A stretch of 64,000 nucleotides of DNA, taken from assembly GCA_013032095.1 (NCBI GenBank), contig WQBJ01000013.1, positions 54,040 through 118,039 of the forward strand. Direction: 5' to 3'. Positions 29,018 to 38,104 of the stretch are shown one piece after another. The stretch comes from Ruegeria atlantica. GTDB lineage: Bacteria > Pseudomonadota > Alphaproteobacteria > Rhodobacterales > Rhodobacteraceae. The position numbers and the translations under genes were made by a program. Within the stretch, counting starts at the first letter, position 1; every line of letters begins with the position of its first letter. Under the pieces are notes generated by a model. It searched no databases. It was not told the DNA's origin and was given only the letters and a program-made list of their open reading frames with translations.

Positions 29018-29368
29018 ATGAAGCCGATATTGAATAAATTTCTGCCTTTGGCGTTGTCACTGCTCGTTATTTTGACTGGGCAGGGCGTGGCCGCATCACG
29101 CGGAATAGACAGCGCGGTGGGGCAGATGGTTCTGTGCACCGGTACGGGTCCAGTCGTTGTCTACATGGACGCCGAAGGCCAACCGACACAGCCTCCGCAT
29201 TTCTGTCCCGAATACGCGCTGACCCTATTGGGGGCGATAACACTTGCGGCTCCCGCCGTGCCTGTTGCGCCGACCAGTGTTCAGGCCGCGCCGCTGCGAA
29301 AGACAGATAACCTCATTGCTGCGCCAATCCCGAACAGACCAGCGCGCGCGCCTCCGGTGTCGATCTGA
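29018..29368 (+). CDS. secreted DUF2946-like protein, likely copper-related
   Basis: 116 residues with an N-terminal hydrophobic signal (FLPLALSLLVILTGQGVAA). The mature part has MVLCTGTGPVVVYMDAEG and PPHFCPEYALTLL, a Cys pair with a conserved His/Asp-type spacing that resembles DUF2946 proteins often found beside copper proteins. The C-terminal third is Pro/Ala-rich. It lies 41 bases upstream of a PCuAC copper chaperone, in the same operon, which supports a role in periplasmic copper handling. Assignment is moderate. Confidence 0.6.
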   Translation: MKPILNKFLPLALSLLVILTGQGVAASRGIDSAVGQMVLCTGTGPVVVYMDAEGQPTQPPHFCPEYALTLLGAITLAAPAVPVAPTSVQAAPLRKTDNLIAAPIPNRPARAPPVSI

Positions 29369-29409
29369 TCTCTTTCATTTCTTCAGACATCTAAGCAAGG
29401 AGAGGCGTA

Positions 29410-29883
29410 ATGTCCCTCAAATCCATACTGTTCACTACTCTGGCTGCTGTAACGCTGGCTACTTCTGCTTTGGCGCAGGATACGATCACTGTTGACGACG
29501 CTTATGCCCGGTCGTCGGGAAAGACAGCCAAGGCCGGAGCAGCCTTCATGATGATTCAGAACACAGGCGACGCGGATGATCGGCTGATCGGAGTGGAATC
29601 CGAAGCGGCTGCGCGGGTTGAACTGCATACCCATTTGGTCGACGACAACGGCGTGGCCAAGATGGTTCATGTCGAAGAAGGTTTCGTCATTCCCGCAGGC
29701 GAGGCGCATATGCTGAAACGCGGTGGCGATCATGTGATGTTCATGGGCCTAACTGCGCCATTTGAACAGGGTGAGACAGTTCCCGTGACGCTAATCTTCG
29801 AAAAAGCCGGTGAGGTTGAGGTTGAAGTTCCCGTGGATCTGGAACGCAAGGGCGAAGATGGCCACGGGTCGCATTCGCACTAA
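29410..29883 (+). CDS. copper chaperone PCu(A)C
   Basis: Periplasmic Cu(I) chaperone of 157 residues that delivers copper to the CuA site of cytochrome oxidase. Signal peptide at residues 1-22 (ending ALAQD), then DAYARSSG, a His/Met cluster VELHTHLVDDNGVAKMVHV and GEAHMLKRGGDHVMFMGL: the H-M-x-M-x-H-x-M set of the family. The C terminus ends in a His-rich tail (GHGSHSH) that could bind further metal. Co-transcribed with the DUF2946-like gene and closed by the terminator at 29929-29951. Confidence 0.9.
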   Translation: MSLKSILFTTLAAVTLATSALAQDTITVDDAYARSSGKTAKAGAAFMMIQNTGDADDRLIGVESEAAARVELHTHLVDDNGVAKMVHVEEGFVIPAGEAHMLKRGGDHVMFMGLTAPFEQGETVPVTLIFEKAGEVEVEVPVDLERKGEDGHGSHSH

Positions 29884-29928
29884 GGCTACACCTGTCTTTG
29901 GGCCGCGCTGCGGCCGTCATCCAAGCGT

Positions 29929-29955
29929 CAGGTCGGGCTTTGCCCGACCTGTTTT
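29929..29955 (+). terminator. Rho-independent terminator of the copper operon
   Basis: Perfect 10-bp stem CAGGTCGGGC (29929-29938) and GCCCGACCTG (29942-29951), three-base loop, then TTTTCGTTTT. Follows the PCuAC stop by 45 bases. Confidence 0.9.
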
Positions 29956-29971
29956 CGTTTTCGAAGCTGTA

Positions 29972-30580
29972 TCAGCGATTGACCACGCGCATCGCGATAC
30001 GGTCATGGGCACGTTTGAAGCGAGCGGTCAGCCAGAACATCACCGCGGAAAAGGCAAGGGCTCCGAAGGCGATCGCCCAGCCGAGCGCCACCATTCCACT
30101 GCCGGGCCAGAAGATCAGCACCAGTCCGATTATCAACGCAACGATTCCCGAGTTGCGCACTGAAGGCGCATCAGGGTGCTGATCCGACATTTGTCGCCAC
30201 GCCATCAGCGACCCAATACCTATGATCAATGCCCAAGCGCCCAGCAGGAAGAAAGTCAACCGCGCCACACCCTCAGGCCAAATTAACAGTATCAGTCCGA
30301 TCAATAGCGCGCCGACACCGACGCCGCCGATCAAGCCACGCCGACCGAAGCCCAGAAGAGTTAGCCCGCCGTCTACAATCAACAGAAGACCGACGAGGCG
30401 CAAAAGTAAGGATATGCTGCCGGTTGGCCAGAACAGGGCAGCTATTCCCAGAGCTCCCGCCAGCACTCCGCGCAGCAGGAACGTCCACCAAAGCCCCGCG
30501 AGCTGGTCGCCAAGCGCGTCACGACCGTCCAGGCTGCCGTCTTCAAGGATTTCCTCGCGAGGGTGCTGAGGGTTTGCCAT
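29972..30580 (-). CDS. HdeD/DUF308-family membrane protein
   Basis: Inner-membrane protein, 202 residues, six hydrophobic segments after a charged N-terminal tail of about 35 residues. The repeated short helices (LLLRLVGLLLIVDGGLTLLGF, GILAGALGIAALFWP) fit the DUF308/HdeD family linked to acid stress in E. coli, where the mechanism is unclear. Start MANPQHPREE chosen for GGAG six bases upstream. Convergent with the copper operon and upstream of nothing else on its strand but 60 bases from the sirtuin gene. Confidence 0.82.
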   Translation of the reverse strand: MANPQHPREEILEDGSLDGRDALGDQLAGLWWTFLLRGVLAGALGIAALFWPTGSISLLLRLVGLLLIVDGGLTLLGFGRRGLIGGVGVGALLIGLILLIWPEGVARLTFFLLGAWALIIGIGSLMAWRQMSDQHPDAPSVRNSGIVALIIGLVLIFWPGSGMVALGWAIAFGALAFSAVMFWLTARFKRAHDRIAMRVVNR

Positions 30581-30640
30581 TGTGTTCTCCGGACCTGTTA
30601 GGTCTTCAGTATAAACAAATAATTCCAATGATGTCTGCCG

Positions 30641-31336
30641 TCATCTCCAGTTCAGCAGCCCCTCGATCCACCGCGGAACGGTTTCTGTCGCAGGGCCGAG
30701 TATGACCTCGTCAAAACTGGCGGCGCCGGTGGAGGGCTCAAGGTTCAGCTCAACCGTATGTGCGCCCGATTGCATGGCTTCGTACACGAAGGCAGCTGCG
30801 GGATAGACCTGACCTGACGTACCTATAGCGGCAAACAAGGTCGCCTCGGCCAGGTGGTCATAAATGACGTCCATCTGATAGGGCATTTCCCCAAACCAGA
30901 CCACATCCGGGCGTGCCGTGGGGGCGGCGCAGGCAGGGCATGTTTCGCCCACAGCCATCTGGGGCGGGGCAGGCCAGCGGTGATCACAGGCGGCGCAAAG
31001 CGCCCCGGCCAACGTGCCATGCATGTGGATCACGTTTGAGGCGCCACCGGCCTCGTGCAGGCTGTCGACGTTCTGGGTCACGATCACAACTTCGCCCGAG
31101 TATTTTTTTTGCAGGCGGGCCAGTGCCTCATGCGCGGCGTTGGGCTGAGCCTTGGCGGCCTGAACCCGGCGGGCGTTGTAAAAGTCGTGAACCAAAGCAG
31201 GGTTGCGAGAGAAGCCTTCAGGTGTGGCGACATCCTCGACCCGGTGTTGTGCCCACAGCCCGCCTTCGTCGCGGAAGGTTCCCAAGCCGCTTTCGGCGGA
31301 AATCCCGGCCCCAGTCAAAATGACGATCTTTCCCAT
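30641..31336 (-). CDS. cobB: NAD-dependent protein deacylase (sirtuin)
   Basis: Sir2-family deacylase, 231 residues, class III. Removes acyl groups (acetyl or succinyl) from lysines, consuming NAD. Seen: GAGISAESGLGTFRD, TQNVDSLHEAGG, the catalytic His in HMHGT, and a Zn-ribbon CAACDHRW with a second CPAC pair, and VVWFGE. Start MGKIVIL has GTGAGG five bases upstream. Divergent from the LMW phosphatase gene with only 28 bases between, so the two promoters overlap. Confidence 0.92.
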   Translation of the reverse strand: MGKIVILTGAGISAESGLGTFRDEGGLWAQHRVEDVATPEGFSRNPALVHDFYNARRVQAAKAQPNAAHEALARLQKKYSGEVVIVTQNVDSLHEAGGASNVIHMHGTLAGALCAACDHRWPAPPQMAVGETCPACAAPTARPDVVWFGEMPYQMDVIYDHLAEATLFAAIGTSGQVYPAAAFVYEAMQSGAHTVELNLEPSTGAASFDEVILGPATETVPRWIEGLLNWR

Positions 31337-31364
31337 GGCGGCCTCACGCGTTACACCTCGGTTC

Positions 31365-31808
31365 ATGACTTACCGTATCCTCTTTGTCTGTCTGGGCAAT
31401 ATCTGCCGGTCTCCCGCCGCCGAAGGCGTTTTCCGCGCTCGTGCCCCCCATCACACGACCGACAGCGCAGGGACTTCGGGGTGGCATATCGGAGATCCAC
31501 CTTATGGACCGATGCAAGCGGCGGCCCGGGCCCGAGATTTCGACCTGAGCGACCTTCGCGCACGGCAATTTGTGGCTGATGATTTTGATCGGTTCGATCT
31601 GATTATCGGTATGGATGCTGAGAATATCGTGAATATTGAAGCCCTACGGCCATCGGGTAGTGAAACCCCGGTGCATCTTTTGACCGATTTCGCACCCCAT
31701 ACTGGTGCGGACCACGTGCCCGATCCTTACTACACTCGTGATTTTGACGGCGCGCTTGATTTGATCGAAGCGGCGGTTGAGGGGTTAGAAAGGCATTTGC
31801 GGGCCTAG
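31365..31808 (+). CDS. low-molecular-weight protein-tyrosine phosphatase
   Basis: 147 residues, full length. P-loop CLGNICRSP near residue 10 with nucleophile Cys and Arg, and the DPYY general-acid motif (VPDPYYTRD) near residue 122. Dephosphorylates tyrosine in proteins, often BY-kinases for exopolysaccharide, but none is nearby. The ORF is open far upstream; MTYRILFVC is the family start. Its end overlaps the convergent LysR gene by four bases. Confidence 0.93.
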   Translation: MTYRILFVCLGNICRSPAAEGVFRARAPHHTTDSAGTSGWHIGDPPYGPMQAAARARDFDLSDLRARQFVADDFDRFDLIIGMDAENIVNIEALRPSGSETPVHLLTDFAPHTGADHVPDPYYTRDFDGALDLIEAAVEGLERHLRA

Positions 31809-32746
31809 ACCATCACTTTTAGTTTGTCGGTCAACCATGGCAGTTGGGCCAGCGCTGGATTGACGATCTGGTTGCGCATCAGTCTGCGCATCATTCCCGC
31901 AACCTCTTTCGGGACTTGATCGGACCAGTCGGTGCGGGTGAACAAGGAAATCGTACGCGAGAATTCCCCGAATGGCGCTGGGTGCGCCTGTAGCGCGTCG
32001 TGGAATCGTGCCGCTCTCATGTAGCCCAGTGGTGTGGTGATGGCCCAGCCCAGTCCACGCGCGACCATCGCCATCAGCGCCAGATGTGAACCGATCTCGA
32101 ACCGCTCCTCGTAACTCGGTTGTTGTTTCGCCAGATGCGCTTCAATCTGGCGGCTGATCAACTGTTCACGGGTATAGCGCAGAAAGGGCAGCTCTTGCAT
32201 CGCATTGTCCGCCCCTTTGGGGGTCACCAGGATGAATGGGTCCTGTACCAAGGGGTATTCGACAACACCTTCCAACACTTCCCCGGAATGAGCTGAGACC
32301 ACCAGATGCAGGCGCTGGGCTTCAAGCTCGGCGAACAGGTCCAGACTGGGCAAGGTGATCAGTTTGAATTTTGAGCGGGTCAGGCTGTCAGCCAGCAGGG
32401 TGGCCAACCGCGGGGTCAGGTCATTGTCAAAATCATCAATCAGCCCGATGGAGAGTGTGGTCAGGTGCCCCAAATCCATTACGGTCAGTTCGCTTTGGGC
32501 CATCTGCAGCTCGGCTAAAACCGCTTCGGTCCGCGCCAGAAAACTGAGCCCAGCCTGCGTCAGCCGCATCGGGCGCCGCCCGTGATCCACCAGCTCGGTC
32601 CCAACGGCGTTTTCCAGATTGCGCAATTGCTGCGACACCGAAGGCTGGCTGAGCCCGGTGATCTCGGCTGCCTGTGCCACCGATCCCGTCCGCGCCAAAG
32701 CCTCGAATACTTCGAGCCCGCGCAGGGTCAGCCCTTTCATTACCAT
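31805..32746 (-). CDS. LysR-family transcriptional regulator
   Basis: 313 residues: N-terminal winged helix (TLRGLEVFEALARTGSVAQAAEITGLSQPSVSQQLRNLE) and a C-terminal periplasmic-binding-like effector domain. Typically activates a divergent operon; the divergent side here is only a small secreted protein gene on the same strand, so no target is obvious. Start at 32746 has AGG 11 bases upstream; a second ATG three codons later is possible. Effector unknown. Confidence 0.88.
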   Translation of the reverse strand: MVMKGLTLRGLEVFEALARTGSVAQAAEITGLSQPSVSQQLRNLENAVGTELVDHGRRPMRLTQAGLSFLARTEAVLAELQMAQSELTVMDLGHLTTLSIGLIDDFDNDLTPRLATLLADSLTRSKFKLITLPSLDLFAELEAQRLHLVVSAHSGEVLEGVVEYPLVQDPFILVTPKGADNAMQELPFLRYTREQLISRQIEAHLAKQQPSYEERFEIGSHLALMAMVARGLGWAITTPLGYMRAARFHDALQAHPAPFGEFSRTISLFTRTDWSDQVPKEVAGMMRRLMRNQIVNPALAQLPWLTDKLKVMV

Positions 32747-32812
32747 CAGATATACCTTTCGCTGCACCTTTTCTGAGGCGCAGTGCGGATCAGGTCAAGG
32801 ATTGAGGCGCTG

Positions 32813-33121
32813 TTAGCTGCAGATCGCCTGCGCCATCTGGCCGAAGTTCCGATACCGGTCCCAGAGCGCATCGTCGCGCGCTGTCTGCGACATCTTCAAC
32901 TCTTGCGCCTGGTGCGGATCGGTAAACCACTTGGCGACCTTTTTCTGATCGCTACGCGTCAACGCCTGATTGGCGACACGTTGAATGCAACTGCACCGGT
33001 CACGTGTTGCGGCTGTCCGGTCGGATGCCAGACACGCCCGTTTGATCTGCGCTGCGTCCGCAGCCGGAGCAACCGCCGTCAGCGATGCCACATAAAATGC
33101 GATAAAGAGGAACTGTTTCAT
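32813..33121 (-). CDS. small secreted cysteine-containing protein, unknown
   Basis: 102 residues with a signal peptide (FLFIAFYVASLTAVAPAADA). The mature part has three Cys, in RACLASDRTAATRDRCSCIQ and at the C-terminal AICS, and a basic WDRY helix. No family recognised. It overlaps the end of the Hint gene: ATG at 33127 overlaps the Hint stop by ATGA, but MKQFLF at 33121 has better spacing to GAGG. Co-transcription with the Hint gene is likely. Confidence 0.65.
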   Translation of the reverse strand: MKQFLFIAFYVASLTAVAPAADAAQIKRACLASDRTAATRDRCSCIQRVANQALTRSDQKKVAKWFTDPHQAQELKMSQTARDDALWDRYRNFGQMAQAICS

Positions 33122-33123
33122 GC

Positions 33124-34224
33124 TCATGCCTCGTTTTTGCCTGCCCGGAGAGGTCTGATGCCCCTCTCGGTCTGCGCGGGAGTATGAATCAAACGGGATT
33201 CCGGATCAATGGACAAGATTTCCCGCATCAAAAATCCCGCTTCCCTTCTCTTAAGCGCTAATCGTGCCGTTTTTGTGGCTGTAGATGCGACTCCAGCCAA
33301 ATCGCGAAAAAACAAGGCGTCCAGATCGCTATTGCCTGCCACAGGAGATGCCAAAAGGCTTTCAGAGGCCGCTCCGTTCGCATCGATCACATTGTGCTGG
33401 TTCAACAGCAGGTGATGGAAGTAGGCTGTTTTCTGATCCGACATCCGCGCTATCCCTGCGTCAACCAAACTGATGGCGGGCACAAAGACTTCGGATACAC
33501 CAAAATGCAACTCGGCCATTGGGTGAGTGATCATCAGCCTGTGTTGTTGCGACACCTTCAGAGGTGCAAAATTCGACAATGCTTCGCAGGGGATTTCGAC
33601 CATTTTGAACTGACCGGTCGCAATCACACTCTGTGCACCGACCCAGCACACTGGTTGGAGCCCTTTGTCCTGTGTCCAAATGACGTCGCCTGGGTTGAGC
33701 GCCTCAATTGGCAGGTATCCTGTATCGGTCCGTATCAGTGTTCCGCTACAATAGCAGATCGGAGTGACATAATCGACGGCTGCAAAGCTAGGGCCTTCCT
33801 GCGTGTCAACAACAGTCAACTCTACTCCGGCGGGTGGGAAATCGCCCGGCCCGCCGATAAATGCAATACCCTCTACCGTCCCGAATGCAGGAGAAGAGTT
33901 GTTAACATTGAAAGCAACAGCCTGCCAAGTGTTTGTGCCGTCTGTCAGCGTGATGCCATATTCGGCCTCGACCCGAGTGCCATCGGTGAATAGCGTGCTG
34001 TCGATTGTCTGGTCGCCGTCCAGCCTTTGATTACCGTCATTATCGGAAAAGTTGGCATCACTTCCCGCATCGGTTATGAAAACCTCGGTTGCTACGCGAG
34101 AGTCTATGGTGATGGTTTCACCAATCAGATGAATGCCCGTTCCCTGATTGAGTCCATCCAGCCCCTGCGGTGCCGAGATCGACAACTGGCTTTCACCTAG
34201 TACAAAAATCGAATATTCGGCCAA
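33124..34224 (-). CDS. Hint-domain (intein/hedgehog) protein
   Basis: 366 residues. The N-terminal 150 residues are Asp/Asn/Thr-rich with no signal peptide ([23 protein letters not shown]). The Hint domain starts at [24 protein letters not shown], with SQQHRLMI and [12 protein letters not shown]. This is the same architecture as the protein at 27024-28208 but with a different N terminus. Probably autoprocessing; function unknown. Downstream small secreted gene overlaps it. Divergent from lepA across 160 bases. Confidence 0.8.
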   Translation of the reverse strand: MAEYSIFVLGESQLSISAPQGLDGLNQGTGIHLIGETITIDSRVATEVFITDAGSDANFSDNDGNQRLDGDQTIDSTLFTDGTRVEAEYGITLTDGTNTWQAVAFNVNNSSPAFGTVEGIAFIGGPGDFPPAGVELTVVDTQEGPSFAAVDYVTPICYCSGTLIRTDTGYLPIEALNPGDVIWTQDKGLQPVCWVGAQSVIATGQFKMVEIPCEALSNFAPLKVSQQHRLMITHPMAELHFGVSEVFVPAISLVDAGIARMSDQKTAYFHHLLLNQHNVIDANGAASESLLASPVAGNSDLDALFFRDLAGVASTATKTARLALKRREAGFLMREILSIDPESRLIHTPAQTERGIRPLRAGKNEA

Positions 34225-34385
34225 TTTTTACTGCTTTCTTGTTTAGGAATAGGCCGTTCAGCGGCAACATCTTAGCTATTCGCAAATATTGGGTAAATGC
34301 TGTCAGGCACAAAGACGCGCCGCGCGCCTTTGTTGCAACGCTTCAACGCTTGACGAGGCCCAAAACTCCGGACATATCCCACTTC

Positions 34386-36185
34386 ATGACAGACCTCGCT
34401 CATATCCGCAATTTCTCCATCGTCGCGCATATCGACCATGGCAAATCCACCCTTGCTGATCGGCTCATCCAAGAGACCGGAACGGTCAAGGATCGCGACA
34501 TGAAGGAACAGTTGCTCGACAGCATGGATATCGAGCGGGAACGTGGCATCACCATCAAGGCCAACACGGTCCGCATCGACTATACCGCCGATAATGGCGA
34601 GCAATATGTTCTGAACCTGATCGACACGCCCGGCCACGTGGACTTTGCCTATGAGGTCAGCCGCTCTATGCGCGCAGTCGAAGGCTCGCTGCTGGTCGTG
34701 GACTCGACCCAAGGTGTCGAGGCGCAGACGCTGGCCAACGTCTATCAGGCCATCGACGCCGATCATGAGATCGTGCCGGTACTGAACAAGATCGACCTGC
34801 CCGCGTCCGACTGTGACCGCGTGGCCGAGCAGATCGAGGATGTGATCGGCATCGACGCGACCGACGCCATTCAGGTTTCGGCCAAGACGGGGCAGGGCAT
34901 TCATGAGACGCTCGAGGCCATCGTCACCCATCTGCCCGCGCCGCAGGGCACTCTGGACGCGCCGCTCAAGGCGATGCTGGTGGATTCGTGGTACGACGCC
35001 TATCTCGGCGTCATCGTTCTGGTCCGCATCATGGACGGCACGCTGAAAAAGGGGATGCGGGTCAAGTTCATGTCGAACGGGACCCTGCATCATGTGGACC
35101 GTGTCGGCGTCTTCCGCCCCGAGATGGAGATGGTCGACAGCCTCGGCCCCGGCGAGATCGGCTTTCTGACCGCCTCGATCAAACAGGTCCGCGACACGCG
35201 CGTCGGTGACACCATCACCAATGACCGCAACGGCACCGAAGTGGCCCTGCCGGGCTTCAAACCCGCGCAACCGGTGGTGTTCTGCGGCCTCTTCCCCGTG
35301 GACAGTGCCGAATTCGAAGACCTGCGAGACGCGATCGAGAAGCTGGCGCTGAACGACGCCTCGTTCTCGTACGAAATGGAAACCTCTGCCGCGCTGGGCT
35401 TTGGCTTCCGCTGCGGTTTCCTTGGCCTGCTGCACCTAGAGGTCATCCGCGACCGCATCGAACGCGAATATGATATCGAGCTCATCACCACCGCGCCGTC
35501 GGTGATCTATCACGTCTACATGAAAGACGGCGAGATGATCGAGCTGCACAACCCCGCCGACATGCCCGACCCGTCCAAGGTCGACCACCTTGAGGAACCG
35601 CGCATCAAGGCGACCATTCTGGTGCCCGACGAATATCTCGGCGACGTGCTGAAACTCTGCCAGGACCGCCGCGGCATCCAGATGGACCTGACCTATGCGG
35701 GCAGCCGCGCCATGGTCGTCTATGACCTGCCGCTGAACGAGGTCGTCTTCGACTTCTACGACCGCCTGAAATCGGTGACCAAGGGCTATGCCTCGTTCGA
35801 CTATCAGATGACCGGGTATCGCGAGGACAATCTGGTCAAGATGTCGGTGCTGGTGAATGACGAGCCGGTGGATGCGCTGTCGACCATGGTTCACCGCGAC
35901 CGGGCCGAGATGCGGGGCCGGGCGATGTGCGAAAAGCTGAAAGACCTGATCCCGCGCCACATGTTCAAGATCCCGATCCAGGCCGCCATCGGAGGCAAGG
36001 TCATCGCCCGCGAGACCCTCTCGGCCCTACGCAAGGACGTGACCGCGAAATGTTACGGCGGCGACGCCACGCGGAAACGCAAACTGCTGGAGAAGCAGAA
36101 GGCCGGTAAGAAAAAGATGCGTCAGTTCGGGAAGGTCGACATCCCGCAGGAGGCGTTTATTTCTGCGTTGAAGATGGACAGCTAA
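34386..36185 (+). CDS. lepA: elongation factor 4 (LepA)
   Basis: Ribosome-associated GTPase that back-translocates or aids initiation, 599 residues, full length. Seen: P-loop AHIDHGKST at residues ~10-18, [21 protein letters not shown], and the C-terminal domain [17 protein letters not shown]. The coding frame shows markedly higher GC in third positions than its neighbours, usual for an abundant housekeeping gene. Start [15 protein letters not shown] is the family start; a long in-frame extension upstream is not conserved. It ends within a terminator (36176-36199). Confidence 0.97.
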   Translation: MTDLAHIRNFSIVAHIDHGKSTLADRLIQETGTVKDRDMKEQLLDSMDIERERGITIKANTVRIDYTADNGEQYVLNLIDTPGHVDFAYEVSRSMRAVEGSLLVVDSTQGVEAQTLANVYQAIDADHEIVPVLNKIDLPASDCDRVAEQIEDVIGIDATDAIQVSAKTGQGIHETLEAIVTHLPAPQGTLDAPLKAMLVDSWYDAYLGVIVLVRIMDGTLKKGMRVKFMSNGTLHHVDRVGVFRPEMEMVDSLGPGEIGFLTASIKQVRDTRVGDTITNDRNGTEVALPGFKPAQPVVFCGLFPVDSAEFEDLRDAIEKLALNDASFSYEMETSAALGFGFRCGFLGLLHLEVIRDRIEREYDIELITTAPSVIYHVYMKDGEMIELHNPADMPDPSKVDHLEEPRIKATILVPDEYLGDVLKLCQDRRGIQMDLTYAGSRAMVVYDLPLNEVVFDFYDRLKSVTKGYASFDYQMTGYREDNLVKMSVLVNDEPVDALSTMVHRDRAEMRGRAMCEKLKDLIPRHMFKIPIQAAIGGKVIARETLSALRKDVTAKCYGGDATRKRKLLEKQKAGKKKMRQFGKVDIPQEAFISALKMDS

Positions 36186-36199
36186 GGCTGTCCGTTTTT
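36176..36199 (+). terminator. lepA terminator, stop codon in the loop
   Basis: Seven-bp stem GGACAGC (36176-36182) and GCTGTCC (36187-36193), loop TAAG, then GTTTTT. The TAA stop of lepA lies in the loop, so the hairpin starts in coding sequence. Confidence 0.75.
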
Positions 36200-36284
36200 G
36201 CGGCGGGTGGGCGAAGGCGGTTGGCGTAGCCAACTGCGTGCCCTCGCGGTGGGGTAGGGAGAGCGGCCGCAGCCGCTCAACTCA

Positions 36285-36458
36285 TTACTTTTCTTTCCGA
36301 ACGCCCTTGAAGGGCTTCTTGTCGGATGTTTTGACATCCATGAAGCGACCAGTTGATGTGTCGCGCTTCACGTAGTGGCCTGACGGTGTTTTGGTTTGAG
36401 AACGGCCTCTGACCATTCCTTTCCTGCGTCCGTCACCTGAGGGTGGATTGGTAGCCAT
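36285..36458 (-). CDS. small basic protein, 57 residues
   Basis: 57 residues, strongly basic: MATNPPSGDGRRKGMVRGR, then KTPSGHYVKRDTSTGRFMDV and a GVRKEK end. I recognise this as a widespread small family of unknown function (similar small proteins occur in many proteobacteria), but cannot name a domain. GGAGG seven bases before the ATG supports translation. It follows the 36469-36681 gene by 10 bases in the same direction, so the two are one operon. Confidence 0.7.
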   Translation of the reverse strand: MATNPPSGDGRRKGMVRGRSQTKTPSGHYVKRDTSTGRFMDVKTSDKKPFKGVRKEK

Positions 36459-36468
36459 TTGGGCCTCC

Positions 36469-36681
36469 TTACCTTGTGTGACAATTGGGTACGCAGTAGG
36501 CGCAACCATCCGATAGGATGTATCGTTGCTTTGCCGCTGCCACAGCGCTCTGGCAATTCGAATGCCAACCGAGCGGCACACGATTTACATATAGCGGTGG
36601 GTGGAGGCACGAGTTGTCGTCAACGTGCACCTCATGATACCCGTCAGGTTGCGGGTTTTGATTGACATAGTAATTGGGCAT
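36469..36681 (-). CDS. small cysteine-rich protein, 70 residues
   Basis: 70 residues beginning MPNYYVNQNPQPDGYHEVHV. It carries Cys in DNSCLHPP, SNCQSAV and at the end CAYCVPNCHTR, so a metal-binding or disulfide-bonded fold is likely. I recognise a conserved small family of this kind found widely in bacteria, of unknown function, often in accessory regions. GGAGG lies eight bases before the ATG. Operon with the basic small gene at 36285-36458. Confidence 0.7.
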   Translation of the reverse strand: MPNYYVNQNPQPDGYHEVHVDDNSCLHPPLYVNRVPLGWHSNCQSAVAAAKQRYILSDGCAYCVPNCHTR

Positions 36682-37337
36682 TAAATTGCCTCCAATGCTA
36701 TTGCAATGAAGGCCGCTTGACTCATTCGGTATGAGTTGATTCACTCATATTGCACCCCGAATTACCGCCGCGACCTTCGAATGAGGTAGCGGAGCCGGAG
36801 TGAAGCGCTGTCTTGGCCTGCACGCCTTGGCAGCGCACTTGATTCCGGCTGTCATGTTGATACTGCGATGGGGGGGTATCGCTGTCAACAAGATATAGTA
36901 ATCTCGTCAAAATATTCCGCGATACTACCATCTACTACCAGATGTGGTGGCTTGTCAACAGGTTTTGGTGGTTTTCTGTGGATAACTTTTTGTTTTTTTG
37001 TAACCGCCCACTGATCAGCGCTCAGTTGTCAAGCGTCGGTGCATGACAGTGGATTGCGTCTTTTTTTGACTACCCGCCCGGCGGCACCGCCGGGCCGCGC
37101 CGACCCGCCCCCATGGGGCGGCGCGTTTGCGCCACCCCTCGGGTCGGTCGCGGCCCTCAGTTCTGTTGATCAACCGTTGCAGCTCGTTTGCATCCGGGGC
37201 TCCGCCCGTTCGAAAGCGAAACTGTGCCGCCGTCAGCCATCTCTCGCCAATCCGGCGCATCGGATGCTGACGCCCTCCGGGCGTGACCCGTTTCGTGGTA
37301 TTGTCATCACACCCCAAAAACACGGGAGGATGAATCA
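36682..37337. other. gene-poor stretch with hairpins and a DnaA-box
   Basis: No credible gene in about 650 bases. AT-rich around 36900-37010, then GC-rich with two perfect hairpins: GCCCGGCGG (37076-37084) with CCGCCGGGC (37087-37095), and CCGCCCC (37105-37111) with GGGGCGG (37115-37121). A DnaA-box match lies at 36977-36985. Function not known; it could hold terminators or a structured RNA, but no U-tract follows either hairpin on the plus strand. Confidence 0.35.
36977..36985 (-). other. DnaA-box 9-mer
   Basis: TGTGGATAA, the reverse complement of consensus TTATCCACA, in an AT-rich intergenic stretch. A second perfect copy occurs at 40189-40197. Only about half a match is expected by chance in 64 kb on both strands. 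Confidence 0.4.
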
Positions 37338-37580
37338 ATGAAACATCTGTCTCTGGTCGCTGCTTTCTGCCTGCTCGCCGCGCCCGCCTTTGCCCATCAA
37401 TGCCCTACCGACATTGCCGCCATCGATGCGGCTCTGGCTGCGGGTCCTGACCTGTCTGACGAGCAGATCGCACAGGTGGAAACTTGGCGCGACGAAGGTG
37501 CCGCGCAGCACGATGCAGGTGATCATGACGCGTCGGTTGCAACTCTGGCCCAGGCCAAAGAACTGCTTGGCCTGAACTGA
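37338..37580 (+). CDS. small secreted protein, 80 residues
   Basis: 80 residues, signal peptide MKHLSLVAAFCLLAAPAFA, mature part Ala/Asp/Glu-rich and helical (QVETWRDEGAAQHDAGDHDAS). A small periplasmic protein of unknown role; the C-terminal helix resembles tetratricopeptide-like repeats weakly. GGGAGG lies eight bases before the ATG. Stands alone between two hairpin-rich stretches. Confidence 0.65.
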   Translation: MKHLSLVAAFCLLAAPAFAHQCPTDIAAIDAALAAGPDLSDEQIAQVETWRDEGAAQHDAGDHDASVATLAQAKELLGLN

Positions 37581-37772
37581 CTTCTTATCGCCGATCCGGT
37601 TTGGTAAACGGGCTGTGCGATTGCGCGGCCCCTCGGGTCGGCGCTGCCCGCTGTTCTTTTGCTCAGCTGTCTCAATTTGCCCGGATCACCACGCAGTCTG
37701 ACCCAGATCAAGGACCACTCCCAGCCTCAGTTCTACAGTCCCCGAAAACAGACTGGTAAAAACGAGGCCCCT

Positions 37773-37952
37773 ATGTCGCCCCTGACGCTGATCATTCACA
37801 TCTTCCTTGGTTCCACCCTTGCAGGCTCCGCTGTGATTGCGGTTCTGGTCATGGGGCATGCATCGTGGACAACTCTGCTGATCGCTGCTGTTGTTGGGTT
37901 TGTCGCGGCGTTTCCGGTCTCGTTTCTGGTGGCCCGCAAGCTCGAAAGCTGA
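37773..37952 (+). CDS. small two-helix membrane protein, 59 residues
   Basis: 59 residues: MSPLTLIIHIFLGSTLAGSA and WTTLLIAAVVGFVAAFPVSF form two transmembrane helices with ARKLES at the end. I recognise a small Rhodobacteraceae family that databases often mislabel as CTP synthetase; it clearly is not. GAGG six bases before the ATG. Function unknown. Confidence 0.7.
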   Translation: MSPLTLIIHIFLGSTLAGSAVIAVLVMGHASWTTLLIAAVVGFVAAFPVSFLVARKLES

Positions 37953-38104
37953 GCGCCACCAACGGTCGATTAAGATACGCGTGCTGAGGCGCCGCTTTAG
38001 ACGCAAAGAACTTAATGTGTTATCCTCCGTCCGGGGGACCGCGTTCAGGCGGCCTTATTATTCAGATGCTTGCAACGCCTGACCCTCAGAAATGAGAGGT
38101 TATT

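Noticed and set aside
37076..37121. Rho-independent terminators at the two GC-rich hairpins
   Set aside because: No T-run follows on the plus strand, and on the minus strand the adjacent run reads as A.
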